From Siderastrea radians (Eukaryota; Cnidaria; Anthozoa; Scleractinia; Rhizangiidae): a stretch of DNA of 64,000 bases. Shown here in pieces: positions 63,741 through 64,000 of the stretch (positions are counted from its first letter, which is position 1; the number at the start of each line of letters is the position of its first letter). The stretch covers positions 16,108,071-16,172,070 of the forward strand of contig OZ024892.1 in the NCBI GenBank assembly GCA_964017195.1, written 5' to 3'. The translations under genes and the position numbers were made by a program. Under the pieces are notes generated by a model. It was given only the letters and a program-made list of their open reading frames with translations, was not told where the DNA came from and did not search any database.

Positions 63741-64000
63741 TATCTACATGAAAAAACCAAACGCCGTCAATCTTTAGCGTCAATCCTTAGCGCAATTAAA
63801 ATCACTGTAGCTCTTATTTGGTTGAACAACATCAGTAAAGGACCGCAAACGAAAATGCTGCACGTGTACGTAGGATCTAGTGAACCAGACCAAATCAGCC
63901 AAAGAAATACTCAAATGACAAACATAGCAGCAAGGCTGATCTGACTACGTAGAAAGATTTGACTCTGCAAGACATCAACACGACACTAATAGAACTTCAA

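Overview
The window looks like nuclear DNA from an anthozoan cnidarian, most likely a reef-building coral. It is AT-rich, its genes have short exons with ordinary GT-AG introns, and the protein-coding genes are animal genes (methionine synthase, MCFD2, a CIA30/NDUFAF1 protein, a paired-domain exon, TSP1 adhesion-type exons). The spaces between exons are packed with tRNA-derived SINEs, palindromic MITEs and one long BEL/Pao retrotransposon. The species assignment is inference; nothing in the sequence names it. There is one 200-base assembly gap (45101-45300).

Layout, left to right. 1-6.6 kb: a large foldback repeat, two copies of a short basic ORF around tRNA-derived SINEs, a MITE, an isolated paired-domain (PAX-like) exon and a BEL/Pao relic. 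7.4-9.3 kb (+): the last four exons of cobalamin-dependent methionine synthase, with an unusual C-terminus. 11.5-15.9 kb (-): a long intronless pseudogene carrying a Cys-rich segment, an NHL-type beta-propeller and a transposase-like region. 16-20.7 kb: SINEs, a KIAA1958/Crypton-like fragment with an in-frame stop, a partial RS-domain gene and MITEs. 21.5-38.6 kb (-): a secreted modular protein with a signal peptide, six W/C-rich repeats (three of them made by a very recent two-exon tandem duplication) and three TSP1 exons. Its largest intron holds a complete but dead BEL/Pao element with both LTRs, inserted in a TAA microsatellite. 38.7-51.3 kb: no convincing gene, but a 110-bp tandem repeat, many MITEs, the gap, and a 1.8-kb near-perfect palindrome. 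51.7-54.4 kb (-): MCFD2. 56.1-57.3 kb (+): a single-exon BTB/POZ protein with a Cys-rich, CHORD-like tail. 59.5-63.4 kb (-): the last two exons of a CIA30-domain (NDUFAF1-type) protein.

The genes do not form one pathway. MTR (one-carbon metabolism), MCFD2 (ER-to-Golgi cargo export) and NDUFAF1 (complex I assembly) are housekeeping genes. The modular TSP1 gene is the lineage-flavoured one, and together with the NHL/transposase-like pseudogene it is the most unusual content. No CRISPR, operon or bacterial-type system is present.
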